A stretch of DNA of 64,000 nt from CAG-390 sp045636385 (GTDB lineage: Bacteria; Bacillota; Clostridia; Oscillospirales; CAG-272): positions 1-64,000 of the forward strand of contig JAZTXK010000002.1 of the NCBI GenBank assembly GCA_045636385.1, given 5' to 3'. The translations under genes and the position numbers were made by a program. Shown one piece after another: positions 49,755 through 58,777 of the stretch. Numbering within the stretch: the first letter of the stretch is position 1; every line of letters starts with the position of its first letter. The notes beneath the pieces were generated by a model, which searched no databases, was not told where the DNA came from, and saw only the letters and a list, made by a program, of their open reading frames with translations.

Positions 49755-51572
49755 ATGAGCGAAATGCTTAAAACAAATGTACATAACGTAGACGTCTGCG
49801 TTGTGGGCGGCGGTATCGGCGGTATGTTCACCGCAATTTCCGCGGCAAGAAAGGGAGCGAAGGTTGCCCTTATGCAGGACAGACCCGTTCTCGGCGGTAA
49901 CTGCTCGAGCGAGATCAGAATGTGGATCTCCGGCGCGGGCACAAGAGTTCGCGATCTTCAGGAGACCGGCATCATGGAGGAGCTTCTCCTTGAAAATATG
50001 CACCGCAATCCCAAGAGAAATTTCACCATCTGGGATTCCATTCTTTACGAGTTCGTCCGCTTTGAGGACAACATCGACCTCATCCTCAACTGCACCTGCT
50101 GTGATGCAAAGATGAATGGAAACAAGGTAGAATCGATCAAGGGTTTCCAGCTCACCACCTACACCTGGCACGAGGTCAATGCCAAGATCTTCGTTGACAG
50201 CTCGGGCGACTCGATCCTCGCTCCTCTTACGGGTGCAGAGTACCGCGTAGGCCGCGAGGCAAAGAGCGAGTTTGGCGAGGAATTCGGACTTGAGACCGCG
50301 GACAACCACACCATGGGCATGAGCCTTATGATCCAGTGCCGCGAGACCGACCATCCCGTCAGCTACACTCCACCCGCTTGGGCATACGACTTCCCCGACG
50401 ACGATGCTATGAACAACAAGCCCCACAAGCTCTATGAGATGAACACCAACTTCTACTGGATCGAGCTTGGCGGTATGCAGAACTCCATCGACGACACCGA
50501 AGAGGTTCGTGACGAACTTCTCAAGATCGCGTTCGGCGTTTGGGATCACATCAAGAACCACGGTGACCACGGCGCGGAAAATTGGGATCTCGAATGGATC
50601 GGCTTCCTCCCCGGCAAACGCGAGAGCCGCAGATATGTCGGTGACTACATCATCACCCAGCACGACGTTGAGAACTGCCCCCGCTTTGAGGATACCGTTG
50701 CTTACGGCGGCTGGCAGATCGATAACCACCTTCCCGGCGGGTTCCATATGAACGCAAAGGGCGGCGGACACCTTCAGAAGCGCCGTCTTTCCGAGCCCTA
50801 CTCCATCCCGCTTCGTGCTCTCTACTCGAAGAACATCGAAAACCTCATGTTCGCGGGCAGAAACATCAGCGCGTCGCATATCGGCTTCAGCAGCGCGCGC
50901 GTAATGGGTACCATCGGCGTTATCGGTCAGGCTGTCGGTACTGCAGCGGCGGTTGCAACCAAGTACGATCTCACTCCCCGCGAGGTCTGCGCGCAGAAGA
51001 TCAAGGAGATCCAGAAGCTCCTTATGGACGACGACTGCTTCCTCCCCGGCTTCCGCCGCGAGCCCTCCGAGCTTACCAAGAAGGCGACCCTCACCGCAGA
51101 TTACGGCGATTGCTCCGCGCTCCTGAACGGTCTCGACCGCCGCATTTGGGGCAACGACAACGGCTACTACGGCAAGACCAACAAGGCTATCACCTACACC
51201 TTCGACGAGCCCACTCATATCGGCGGCGTTCGTCTGGTATTCGACAGCGACCTTGACCGCGAGTACACCGAGGGCAATCCCGACGGTCTCCACACCTCGA
51301 TGATCCTCTTTATGGCGGCAAGCCACAACAACACCACCTTCGGCTTCCCCAAGTGCCTTATCAAGCACTACAAGATCGAGGCGCAGGACGCAAGCGGCGA
51401 GTGGAACACCGTAGTTGATGTGTTCGACAACCACCAGCGCTTCATCAAGCACGATCTTGATATCACCGCAAAGGCGATCCGCCTCGTTCCCCTCTCGACC
51501 TACCACAGCGAGACCAAGTGCGAGGACTACGGAAGCTCGACTGCACATATCTTTAACTTCGAGCTCTATTAA
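49755..51572 (+). CDS. FAD-dependent oxidoreductase with C-terminal discoidin-like domain
   Basis: 605 residues. The N-terminal Rossmann motif VDVCVVGGGIGGMFTA is followed by RPVLGGNCSSEIRMWISG and, later, NLMFAGRNISASHIGFSSARVMG, as in the FAD_oxidored family (PF12831 type). From about residue 460 a beta-rich region (THIGGVRLVFDSDLDRE; AKAIRLVPLSTYHSE) resembles an F5/8 type C carbohydrate-binding fold. No signal peptide. AGGAG precedes the ATG. Strong codon bias suggests high expression. The substrate, perhaps a sugar or polyol, is unknown. Confidence 0.8.
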   Translation: MSEMLKTNVHNVDVCVVGGGIGGMFTAISAARKGAKVALMQDRPVLGGNCSSEIRMWISGAGTRVRDLQETGIMEELLLENMHRNPKRNFTIWDSILYEFVRFEDNIDLILNCTCCDAKMNGNKVESIKGFQLTTYTWHEVNAKIFVDSSGDSILAPLTGAEYRVGREAKSEFGEEFGLETADNHTMGMSLMIQCRETDHPVSYTPPAWAYDFPDDDAMNNKPHKLYEMNTNFYWIELGGMQNSIDDTEEVRDELLKIAFGVWDHIKNHGDHGAENWDLEWIGFLPGKRESRRYVGDYIITQHDVENCPRFEDTVAYGGWQIDNHLPGGFHMNAKGGGHLQKRRLSEPYSIPLRALYSKNIENLMFAGRNISASHIGFSSARVMGTIGVIGQAVGTAAAVATKYDLTPREVCAQKIKEIQKLLMDDDCFLPGFRREPSELTKKATLTADYGDCSALLNGLDRRIWGNDNGYYGKTNKAITYTFDEPTHIGGVRLVFDSDLDREYTEGNPDGLHTSMILFMAASHNNTTFGFPKCLIKHYKIEAQDASGEWNTVVDVFDNHQRFIKHDLDITAKAIRLVPLSTYHSETKCEDYGSSTAHIFNFELY

Positions 51573-51597
51573 ACCAAAGACTAAAGTTTTTGAAGAT

Positions 51598-51741
51598 TCT
51601 TAAGGAACTTTTTTCAAAAAGTTCCTTAAGTCGCCCTCCGCAGAGGGCGAAACTCACCTTATGCTTCCGAAACGACGGCGCCCCGCCGGCGTTTCGGACA
51701 AAAGCACAGCCTCGCGCCAAAGCGCGAGGCTGTGCTTTTGT
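51598..51741. repeat. Run of four intergenic hairpins
   Basis: Four consecutive inverted repeats fill the gap between convergent genes: CTTAAGGAACT with its complement (51599-51630), TCGCCCTC/GAGGGCGA (51631-51650), CCGAAACG/CGTTTCGG (51667-51697), and a 19-bp perfect stem (51698-51741). The first and last can act as terminators in one or both directions. The arrangement looks like a composite repeat element. Confidence 0.75.
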
Positions 51742-51756
51742 CACTTATTAATCATT

Positions 51757-52518
51757 TTAAAACACCGGCATTATCCTCAAAATATTATTCGATAGAATCA
51801 CATCCGCACCCATATCAAGATACTCCCGCGCCTTTTCGGGATCGTCGGCGTAATAGATATTGACAACGATACCCTTCGAGTGCGCGTATTCGATGATCTC
51901 GCGCGTGGGATCGCTTATCTGTATCTTTCCGATACCCATTTCAGCACATGTGTCAATGCATTTGTAAGGGTCGCTCTTGATGCAGTTAAAAGCGTAGCAA
52001 CGCTCGATTTCCGGCGCGATCTTATGGAAATTATCCATATGCTCAAGGTTTATCGAGGTAATATAAACGTGCTTTTCGCATCCGTATTTGCGGATGAGCG
52101 CGGCAACCTTTTCATAATCGGGCACACCGATGGCAACGTCCCACATCTTCATGTGGATATTCATAATCACGCTCTTGCCGAGTTTTCGAAGAACTTCCTC
52201 AAAGGTCAGAACGCGCAAGCCGCGGTATTCCTCAGAAAACTTTGCGCCGAAATCGAGCTCCAGTAGTTCTTCGTACGTATATTCATATTCAAGCCCCGTA
52301 CCGTCGGAGATCTTCGCGAGCTTGCGGTCGTGCATCGAAACGAGCACGCCATCCTTGGTCGGAAGCACGTCAAGCTCGATCTCGTCCGCACCGAGTGCAA
52401 TCGCCGCACCGAACGCGGGGAGCGAATTATCGGGCGCAGCAGAACGCAAGCCTCGATGAGCGCAGACGCGTGGATAGGGATGATTTTTATCATTCTTGAT
52501 TATAAGATCAAAATTCAT
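51757..52518 (-). CDS. Glycerophosphodiester phosphodiesterase family protein
   Basis: A TIM-barrel phosphodiesterase, 253 residues. The catalytic motifs are CAHRG (His21, Arg22), EIELDV (Glu48, Asp50) and SMHDRKL (His63). The small GDPD insertion is present (about 55-110). There is no signal peptide, so it is cytoplasmic. It starts 2 bp after the SGNH lipoprotein stop; its GGAGAG site overlaps that stop. Confidence 0.9.
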   Translation of the reverse strand: MNFDLIIKNDKNHPYPRVCAHRGLRSAAPDNSLPAFGAAIALGADEIELDVLPTKDGVLVSMHDRKLAKISDGTGLEYEYTYEELLELDFGAKFSEEYRGLRVLTFEEVLRKLGKSVIMNIHMKMWDVAIGVPDYEKVAALIRKYGCEKHVYITSINLEHMDNFHKIAPEIERCYAFNCIKSDPYKCIDTCAEMGIGKIQISDPTREIIEYAHSKGIVVNIYYADDPEKAREYLDMGADVILSNNILRIMPVF

Positions 52519-52520
52519 TT

Positions 52521-54374
52521 TTACTCTCCGAAAACAAGTATCTCTCTGGTATTGATCCCATTATAATCCACGTTCGCGCCGCGGTGGACGGCGATGCGGA
52601 TATACTTTCCGCTGACATTTTCCATCGAGAAAAGCACCTCTTGCTTCGGAGTATTATTGAACCACGGGTCTTGAGTCTTGGCCTTGTCCGCGAGGCTCGA
52701 TACGGGCGCGAGCTCGGTATCAAAGCAAGCCGACGGGACGAGAGTCCAATTTACTCCGTCATCGCTGACGTAAACGTCCTGCGCCTGCGGAAAGCCCTTG
52801 AGATTTCCCGAGGAATAACCGATCGCCTCAAAGGTCTTGAGCGAGCCGAAATTCAGCGTCAAAAGCGCGGTATAAGGCGACGACGCATCGACCTCACCGT
52901 TTACGTTGTAGGTCTTATCGTCAAAATAAATATTTGCAGTATAGGAAGAACCGAAATGACCGTTGAGCAGATTGATAAGCGACGTCGTCTGCATCGCGCC
53001 ATCGTTTTCGGTGGTTACCGAATATTCGGGAAGATCAAGATGTGACATGCCGATTATCGACAGACCGTATCGGATGTCGGCAAGATCACGCTTCTCTGCC
53101 TCGGTAAGTCCGTTCGGAGTCTTTGTTCCCGCCAGCGAAGCGATAGCATCTGCATCACCGCGAAGGCCCGAGAAATAGCGGTATCCTTCGTTTTTTGCAA
53201 GCTGCCAATTCGACGAGGAGGGCATCCAACCGTTGCCCGCCTTCTTTTCGTTGCTGAAAACAACCGAAATGAGCGAGGTCTTCGGCTTTTCGGTCAGAAG
53301 CACGGTTTCGGTTTCAACCTTTGGTTTTTCGATGGTTTCAAGATATGTTTTCTCGGCGATATAGTTGTCAACAAGCTCCTGAATTCCCCTCATATCGCCC
53401 TCGGATTTAAAAATATCGGGAAAATTGGTGGTCTTTGCCTCGGTGTAGTTATCCTTAACGTAATTTGCGAAGCTGAATTTCGCATTCACTCTTACGTCGT
53501 TGCAGAAATCGTAAGTCTGCCCGACCGCGCTCTCGCCCGTGACGGTGCAGTACGCCATCAGCGCAGCAATATATCCCGAAAGCATATTCGGGTGGAATCC
53601 ATCCTTGACGATGAAGGTATTCTTGCCGTAGGTCTGCGAGCCACCGGGAACGGTATAGATGCTGTGCATAATGCGGTAAACAAGTCCGCCCCAATCCGCC
53701 ATTATAACGCCCTTTTCGGCAAGGGTGGGATAATAATTATAGATCGCGGGCAGATCGGTGCCGAAGGAGGAATATCCGTGGCAACCGAGGTTTGCAAGAC
53801 AAACGATCTTGACGTCGGGATTGGCATCCTTGAAGAATTTGATTATGTTATCAAAGTCATCGGCAATCGTGCTCGCTTGTCTGTCTCCGCCTCCGGGAGA
53901 AACGAAAACGTAATCGTAACAGCGATTTTTCAGCTCATCCTCGTGACGAGTACCCCTACACGCGCTCGAAGCATGCGCACAGGGCGCACCGAAGAAGTCG
54001 GCAAGTCCGTGACCGCCGAATGTCCAGTTGGTGACGTTGAGCTCCTGTCCGTTTTCCTTGCAAAGCTGATAGAAAAATCCACGGTCGCCCTCACGTTCCG
54101 CCTGAGTCATCACAGACGAAGACTGCGTAATCACGGTTCTGCCGTGAAAAACGTATGAATTGCCGATAAAAATTACTCTCTTGCCGTCGAGCGATACTTT
54201 TTCCTTGATCTCTGCCATTTCGGTGGTCTCCTCTTTTATAGTTTCGAATACTGTTGTAACATCTTCGCTTTGCATGGTTTCCGCAGGCACTTCCCCGCCC
54301 GCGCACGCAATCAAACCGAGAAGGATTGAAAGGCACAACAACGATGCCGTTATTCTTCGAAGATATCTTTTCAT
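52521..54374 (-). CDS. SGNH-hydrolase-like lipoprotein with C-terminal discoidin-like domain
   Basis: 617 residues. A lipoprotein signal ends in LGLIAC (Cys24). The block VIFIGNSYVFHG (Ser73 as possible nucleophile), the GGHGLADFF segment and DGFHPN (Asp/His of block V) point to an SGNH/GDSL-type esterase. The last ~150 residues (TALLTLNFGSLKTFEAIGYS; GKYIRIAVHRG) resemble an F5/8 type C domain. Likely on the outer face of the membrane, acting on glycans or their ester groups (inference). First gene of a unit with the GDPD. Confidence 0.72.
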   Translation of the reverse strand: MKRYLRRITASLLCLSILLGLIACAGGEVPAETMQSEDVTTVFETIKEETTEMAEIKEKVSLDGKRVIFIGNSYVFHGRTVITQSSSVMTQAEREGDRGFFYQLCKENGQELNVTNWTFGGHGLADFFGAPCAHASSACRGTRHEDELKNRCYDYVFVSPGGGDRQASTIADDFDNIIKFFKDANPDVKIVCLANLGCHGYSSFGTDLPAIYNYYPTLAEKGVIMADWGGLVYRIMHSIYTVPGGSQTYGKNTFIVKDGFHPNMLSGYIAALMAYCTVTGESAVGQTYDFCNDVRVNAKFSFANYVKDNYTEAKTTNFPDIFKSEGDMRGIQELVDNYIAEKTYLETIEKPKVETETVLLTEKPKTSLISVVFSNEKKAGNGWMPSSSNWQLAKNEGYRYFSGLRGDADAIASLAGTKTPNGLTEAEKRDLADIRYGLSIIGMSHLDLPEYSVTTENDGAMQTTSLINLLNGHFGSSYTANIYFDDKTYNVNGEVDASSPYTALLTLNFGSLKTFEAIGYSSGNLKGFPQAQDVYVSDDGVNWTLVPSACFDTELAPVSSLADKAKTQDPWFNNTPKQEVLFSMENVSGKYIRIAVHRGANVDYNGINTREILVFGE

Positions 54375-54402
54375 ATTCCTATCACCTTTTCAAATTTATT
54401 AC

Positions 54403-54431
54403 ATTATATCACAAAAAACAGAGAATTGCAA
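54403..54431 (-). promoter_or_regulatory. Promoter of the SGNH lipoprotein-GDPD unit
   Basis: Minus-strand TTGCAA (54426-54431), a 17-bp spacer and TATAAT (54403-54408). Confidence 0.75.
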
Positions 54432-54433
54432 TA

Positions 54434-54465
54434 AAAAATACCTTTCCGTCAAGAAAGGTATTTTT
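54434..54465 (-). terminator. Terminator of the pfl-chromate transporter operon
   Basis: AATACCTTTC pairs with GAAAGGTATT around a six-base loop, with T- and A-runs on both sides, 4 bp after the last gene. Confidence 0.88.
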
Positions 54466-54469
54466 CTAT

Positions 54470-55039
54470 TTATGCAAAAAGCAATATTCCGAAAATTGCT
54501 GAAACAACAATGAGCAATATCGGCGAAAATTCCTTTTTTGCAAGTTTTTTATAGAGCATCGGAACTGCGATTATAACCGCAAGGATGACGAACGTGCGCC
54601 AATCAAATACGATAGCCGATCCAAGCTTTTCAAATCCGATAAACACCTTAAGTCCCATCGTCGCCGCCGTGGCAAGGATAAGTCCGCCGAGCGCGGGGCG
54701 CATACCCGTGATAAAGGCGTTGACAGCGGGGTATTTCATCAGGTTCTTTATCAGCGCCGCAACGATCAGTATAATAATAAAGGAAGGAAGCACAACGCCG
54801 ACCGTTGCAAGAAGCGCGCCGAGGAAGCCGCCCTGCTCGTATCCGATGAAGGTCGCCATATTGACCGCAATCGGTCCGGGAATAACGGTTTCAACTCCCG
54901 CGAAGTTGAGAAGCTCCTCCTCGGTCATCCATCCGTAGGCAAGAACCGAATCACCGATCAGCGAAAGCATTGCGTAACCGCCGCCGAAAGCGAACGTGCC
55001 GACCTTCAAAAAGGTCAAAAACAACTGCAGATAGATCAT
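54470..55039 (-). CDS. Chromate transporter family, half-size subunit
   Basis: 189 residues with about five hydrophobic segments and the CHR-family N-terminal signature LTFLKVGTFAFGGGYAMLSLI followed by PGPIAVNMATFIGY. Half-size CHR proteins usually come as pairs, and the partner overlaps it by 4 bp. Despite the family name, the natural substrate in anaerobes is uncertain (an oxyanion or other anion). Confidence 0.88.
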   Translation of the reverse strand: MIYLQLFLTFLKVGTFAFGGGYAMLSLIGDSVLAYGWMTEEELLNFAGVETVIPGPIAVNMATFIGYEQGGFLGALLATVGVVLPSFIIILIVAALIKNLMKYPAVNAFITGMRPALGGLILATAATMGLKVFIGFEKLGSAIVFDWRTFVILAVIIAVPMLYKKLAKKEFSPILLIVVSAIFGILLFA

Positions 55040-55602
55040 TTCTTTGCCCCCTTGCGCTTTTTATTAATAAGGAAGGAAGAAAGTCCGACAACTCCCGCGG
55101 TGAAAATAAAAGCTATCGAGGAAATGCGGAAGTCAAGCACCGTGCAAGCCGTCATACCGAGAAAGGTAACGGCAAACACCGTGATATTTCTCGCGGTCTT
55201 CTTCATCTTTTTAAGCATCTTGAGTGCCGCCGATGCGATAAGGTAGATCACACATATCTGCACACCGCGGAACGCCGCCATCACAATGGATATCTCCATA
55301 AATCTCTCGTAAAAAAGAGAAACGACGTACATTATAATAAAAGACGGAGCGCAAACACCGACGGTCGCAACGGTTGCGCCGAATATTCCCTTGAGCTTGT
55401 AACCGATATAGGTAGCGACGTTGATCGCGATCGGTCCGGGTGTGCTTTCGGCGATGGCAACCACGTTCATAAACTCGTCGTGGTTTATCCAACCGCGCTT
55501 CGTTATGAACTCATTTTCAAGAAGCGCGATGATGGCGTATCCGCCGCCAAAGGCAAACGCGCCGATCTTTAGCATTGAGATAAATAACTGTAACAGTATC
55601 AT
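55036..55602 (-). CDS. Chromate transporter family, half-size subunit (partner)
   Basis: The start is set at 55602 (MILLQLFISMLKIGAFAFGG), with AAGG 8 nt upstream and ATGA overlap with pflA; 188 residues. Same CHR signature, FAFGGGYAIIALLE, and PGPIAINVATYIGYKLKG. With the downstream half it would form a full antiparallel transporter. Its coupling to pflA by overlap suggests a link to pyruvate or formate metabolism. Confidence 0.88.
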   Translation of the reverse strand: MILLQLFISMLKIGAFAFGGGYAIIALLENEFITKRGWINHDEFMNVVAIAESTPGPIAINVATYIGYKLKGIFGATVATVGVCAPSFIIMYVVSLFYERFMEISIVMAAFRGVQICVIYLIASAALKMLKKMKKTARNITVFAVTFLGMTACTVLDFRISSIAFIFTAGVVGLSSFLINKKRKGAKK

Positions 55603-56312
55603 TTTGAAGGCCTTCCAATCGATGACATAATTGCGGAAATATCCTCCGCGGTCGTTTCTGGTATGCTTCCGAAAGGAAATTCTATCCCAAGATTTTCGTA
55701 TTTCGGCGCACAGAGCTTGCGGAATTTGAGAAGCTCGACCTTTTTTACGCAAGGATGGGAGTCCGCAACATCATAAAGCACTTTAACGCTATCCGCGGAA
55801 TCGTTTATACCCTTAACGATGACCTGACGGAGCCACGTATCTATACTTCTCTTCTGAAGCTCGGAAAGAAAGAAATCAACCGAAGCCTTCTTGCATCGAG
55901 TGTATTTCTCATAATCCGCATCGTTGCACATTTTATAATCGAGCAGGCAAAGATCGGTCACTTCAAGCAGCTTTTCGATCTTTTCGTTCCAAGTACATCC
56001 CGACGTATCAAGCGCGGTGTGGATTCCTTCGCTTTTACAAAGCGAGAAAAGCTCACGGACGAAATCGGCTTGCATCGTCGGCTCGCCGCCCGAGACGGTG
56101 ATACCGCCGTCCTTGCCGAAATACTCGCGGTAACGCTTGACCTTTTCTAATATTTCCTCCGCGCTGACTTCATAGCCGCCATTAAAATCCCACGTGTCAG
56201 GATTGTGGCAATATCCGCAGCGGAGCGGACAGCCCTGCATAAATAGCACAAAACGCACGCCGGGACCGTCAACGGTCCCGAGCGTTTGTATTGAATTTAT
56301 TCTGCCCTTCAT
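55599..56312 (-). CDS. pflA: Pyruvate formate-lyase activating enzyme
   Basis: A radical-SAM enzyme that installs the glycyl radical on PflB. 237 residues from the ATG at 56312 (a GTG one codon earlier is possible). The cluster motif is QGCPLRCGYCHNPDTW (CxxxCxxC), followed by TVSGGEPTMQ. Its start overlaps the pflB stop as TGATG. Confidence 0.96.
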   Translation of the reverse strand: MKGRINSIQTLGTVDGPGVRFVLFMQGCPLRCGYCHNPDTWDFNGGYEVSAEEILEKVKRYREYFGKDGGITVSGGEPTMQADFVRELFSLCKSEGIHTALDTSGCTWNEKIEKLLEVTDLCLLDYKMCNDADYEKYTRCKKASVDFFLSELQKRSIDTWLRQVIVKGINDSADSVKVLYDVADSHPCVKKVELLKFRKLCAPKYENLGIEFPFGSIPETTAEDISAIMSSIGRPSK

Positions 56313-58543
56313 CACAGGCTTTCGTGGAAGGTACGGCTGATAACCTCTCTCTGCTGCTCCTTCGAGAGCTTGTGGAAGTTGACAGCGTAACCCGAAACGC
56401 GGATGGTGAGGTTGGGATAAAGATCGGGGTTCTCATAAGCCTCGATAAGCTTCTGCTTGTTAAGGACATTTACGTTGATATGATGCGCGTGCTTCTTGAA
56501 ATAGCCGTCGAGGATGTTGACGAGATTGTCAACTCTCGCCTCATCGTTGTTGCCGAGAGCATCAGGAACGATCGAGAAGGTGTTGGAAATACCGTCGCGA
56601 CAGCACTCATAGGGCATCTTGGTCAGCGTATTGAGCGATGCAAGAGCACCGTTCTGCTCACGGTTGTGCATAGGATTTGCGCCGGGAGCGAACGCCTCGC
56701 CCTTCTTTCTTCCGTCGGGAGTAGCACCCGTCTTCTTGCCGTAAACAACGTTCGAGGTGATCGTCAGCGCGGAAAGAGTATGTCTTGCGTTCTTATAGGT
56801 GGGAGTCTTGCGGAGCTCCTCGATAACGTCCTTGAGGATCGCCTTGGCTATCGAGTCGACGCGGTCGTCATCATTGCCGTATTTCGGGAAGTCACCCGTG
56901 GTCTCGAAGTCAATGATGTAGCCGTTCTCGTTGCGGATGGGCTTGACGTTTGCATACTTGATCGCACTCATAGAGTCTGCGATGACGGAAAGTCCTGCAA
57001 CGCCGAATGCCATCATACGGTCAACGTCTGTATCGTGGAGAGCCATCTGGGTCTTCTCGTAAGCGTACTTATCGTGCATGAAGTGGATGACGTTCATGGT
57101 GTTGACGTAGAGACGGCAGAGCCACTCAAGATAAATATGGAAACGCGCCTGAACTGCCTCGTAATCAAGCTTATCCGATCCGTAGGGCTCGATCTGAGGG
57201 CCGATCTTCATATCGGAGGTATTATCGTAACCGCCGTTGAGCGCGAGAAGCATAAGCTTCGGGAGATTGCATCTTGCGCCGAAGAACTGCATCTGCTTAC
57301 CGATCTTCATTGCCGAAACACAGCAAGCGATTCCGTAGTCGTCACCGTAGCTTACGCGCATAAGATCGTCATTCTCATACTGAATAGAGTCGGTGTCGAT
57401 CGAAACCTTCGCGCAGAACTTCTTGAAGCCCTCGGGAAGATGCTCCGACCAAAGAATGGTGAGATTTGGCTCGGGCGCGGGACCGAGGTTATAAAGCGTA
57501 TTGAGGATTCGGAAGGAAGACTTGGTAACGAGAGTCTTGCCCGAAACGCCCATACCGCCAACGCTCTCGGTGATCCACATCGGGTCGCCGCCGAAGAGCT
57601 CGTTGTATTCGGGTGTGCGGAGGTGACGAGCCATACGAAGCTTCATAACGAAATCGTCGATAAGTTCCTGCGCGCCGATCTCGTCAAGGATGCCCGCATC
57701 AATATCGCGCTGAATGTAAATATCAAAGAAGGTTGCAACGCGTCCCATAGACATAGCCGCGCCGTTCTGCTCCTTGATTGCCGCAAGATATGCAAAATAA
57801 GTCCACTGAATAGCCTCGCGCGCGTTCTTTGCGGGCTCGGAGATATCGTAGCCGTAAATAGCCGCCATTTCCTTTGTCTTGCTAAGGAAGGTGATCTGCT
57901 GGAAGAGCTCTTCCGCAAGGCGGATGGTGTCTGTGTTCATATTGCCAAGGCCGAGCTTAGCCTTGTCTGCCTTTTTCTGTTCAATAAGATAATCAATACC
58001 GTAAAGCGCAACGCGGCGGTAGTCACCGATAATTCTGCCTCTGCCGTAAGCATCGGGAAGACCGGTCATAATGCCGATGTGGCGTGCCTTCTTCATTTCA
58101 TCGGTATAAACACGGAAAACGCCGTCGTTGTGAGTGGTACGGAACTGGAATTCGTTTTCGATCTTGTCGGAAAGCTCGTATCCGTAAGCCGCGCAAGCGG
58201 AGCGAGCCATTCTGATACCGCCGAAGGGATTTACTCCGCGGCGGAGGGGTGCATCGGTCTGCAGACCGACGATAAGTTCATTTTCTTTGTCGAGATAACC
58301 TGCGCCGTAGCTTGTAAGCGAAGATACGGTCATAGTGTCGATGTCAAGAAGACCGCCGTTGTCGCTTTCCTGCTTGAAAAGGACATTGAGCTTATCCATC
58401 AAAGCCGAGGTACGCGCAGTAGGTCCTGCGAGGAAGGATGCGTCGCCCGTATAGGGTGTGTAGTTGTCCTGGATAAACTGACGGACGTTTACCTCATTCT
58501 GCCACTCTTCTCCGTAGAAGCCGTTCCATTGTTCAAATTTCAT
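56312..58543 (-). CDS. pflB: Formate C-acetyltransferase (pyruvate formate-lyase)
   Basis: Converts pyruvate and CoA to acetyl-CoA and formate. The start is set at 58543 (MKFEQWNGFYGEEW), where GGAGG is 9 nt upstream; 743 residues. The catalytic cysteine pair is at 407/408 in GIACCVSAMK, and the glycyl radical site is Gly718 in RVSGYAVNF near the C-terminus. These distinguish it from choline- or diol-type glycyl radical enzymes. It has a perfect consensus promoter, in line with high expression. Confidence 0.98.
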   Translation of the reverse strand: MKFEQWNGFYGEEWQNEVNVRQFIQDNYTPYTGDASFLAGPTARTSALMDKLNVLFKQESDNGGLLDIDTMTVSSLTSYGAGYLDKENELIVGLQTDAPLRRGVNPFGGIRMARSACAAYGYELSDKIENEFQFRTTHNDGVFRVYTDEMKKARHIGIMTGLPDAYGRGRIIGDYRRVALYGIDYLIEQKKADKAKLGLGNMNTDTIRLAEELFQQITFLSKTKEMAAIYGYDISEPAKNAREAIQWTYFAYLAAIKEQNGAAMSMGRVATFFDIYIQRDIDAGILDEIGAQELIDDFVMKLRMARHLRTPEYNELFGGDPMWITESVGGMGVSGKTLVTKSSFRILNTLYNLGPAPEPNLTILWSEHLPEGFKKFCAKVSIDTDSIQYENDDLMRVSYGDDYGIACCVSAMKIGKQMQFFGARCNLPKLMLLALNGGYDNTSDMKIGPQIEPYGSDKLDYEAVQARFHIYLEWLCRLYVNTMNVIHFMHDKYAYEKTQMALHDTDVDRMMAFGVAGLSVIADSMSAIKYANVKPIRNENGYIIDFETTGDFPKYGNDDDRVDSIAKAILKDVIEELRKTPTYKNARHTLSALTITSNVVYGKKTGATPDGRKKGEAFAPGANPMHNREQNGALASLNTLTKMPYECCRDGISNTFSIVPDALGNNDEARVDNLVNILDGYFKKHAHHINVNVLNKQKLIEAYENPDLYPNLTIRVSGYAVNFHKLSKEQQREVISRTFHESL

Positions 58544-58650
58544 AGTGAAACCTCCATAAAAGCCCGAAAACGCCCAGACGGTCGGCAAGGCTCTGAAATG
58601 TATTTGCACCACACTGTGTTAATTCACTTTTCCGCCAGTGATACATTATA

Positions 58651-58679
58651 ATTATACTATATATTAATAGGAATGTCAA
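58651..58679 (-). promoter_or_regulatory. Perfect consensus promoter of pflB
   Basis: Minus-strand TTGACA (58674-58679), a 17-bp spacer and TATAAT (58651-58656). The leader to pflB is about 100 nt. Confidence 0.93.
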
Positions 58680-58701
58680 TCGGTATCGAAAAATTTTAAT
58701 G

Positions 58702-58729
58702 AAAAAGCGGCTGATAGTTAATCAGCCGC
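58702..58729 (-). terminator. Terminator of the 58.8-61.3 kb gene group
   Basis: A 9-bp perfect stem GCGGCTGAT/ATCAGCCGC (58707-58729) followed by T5 on the minus strand. Confidence 0.88.
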
Positions 58730-58777
58730 CGATATTATTAAGAAAACTAAATCTTATGTACGTTTCATATTGATCTT

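Noticed and set aside
49647..51548. A 633-codon frame on the minus strand opposite the FAD oxidoreductase
   Set aside because: Its translation is low-complexity Val/Ala/Leu-rich without domain features; the plus-strand gene has an FAD-binding motif, promoter and ribosome-binding site.
56291..58651. A 786-codon frame on the plus strand opposite pflB
   Set aside because: PflB on the minus strand has all catalytic motifs. The plus-strand frame has no motif or ribosome-binding site and follows from codon bias.
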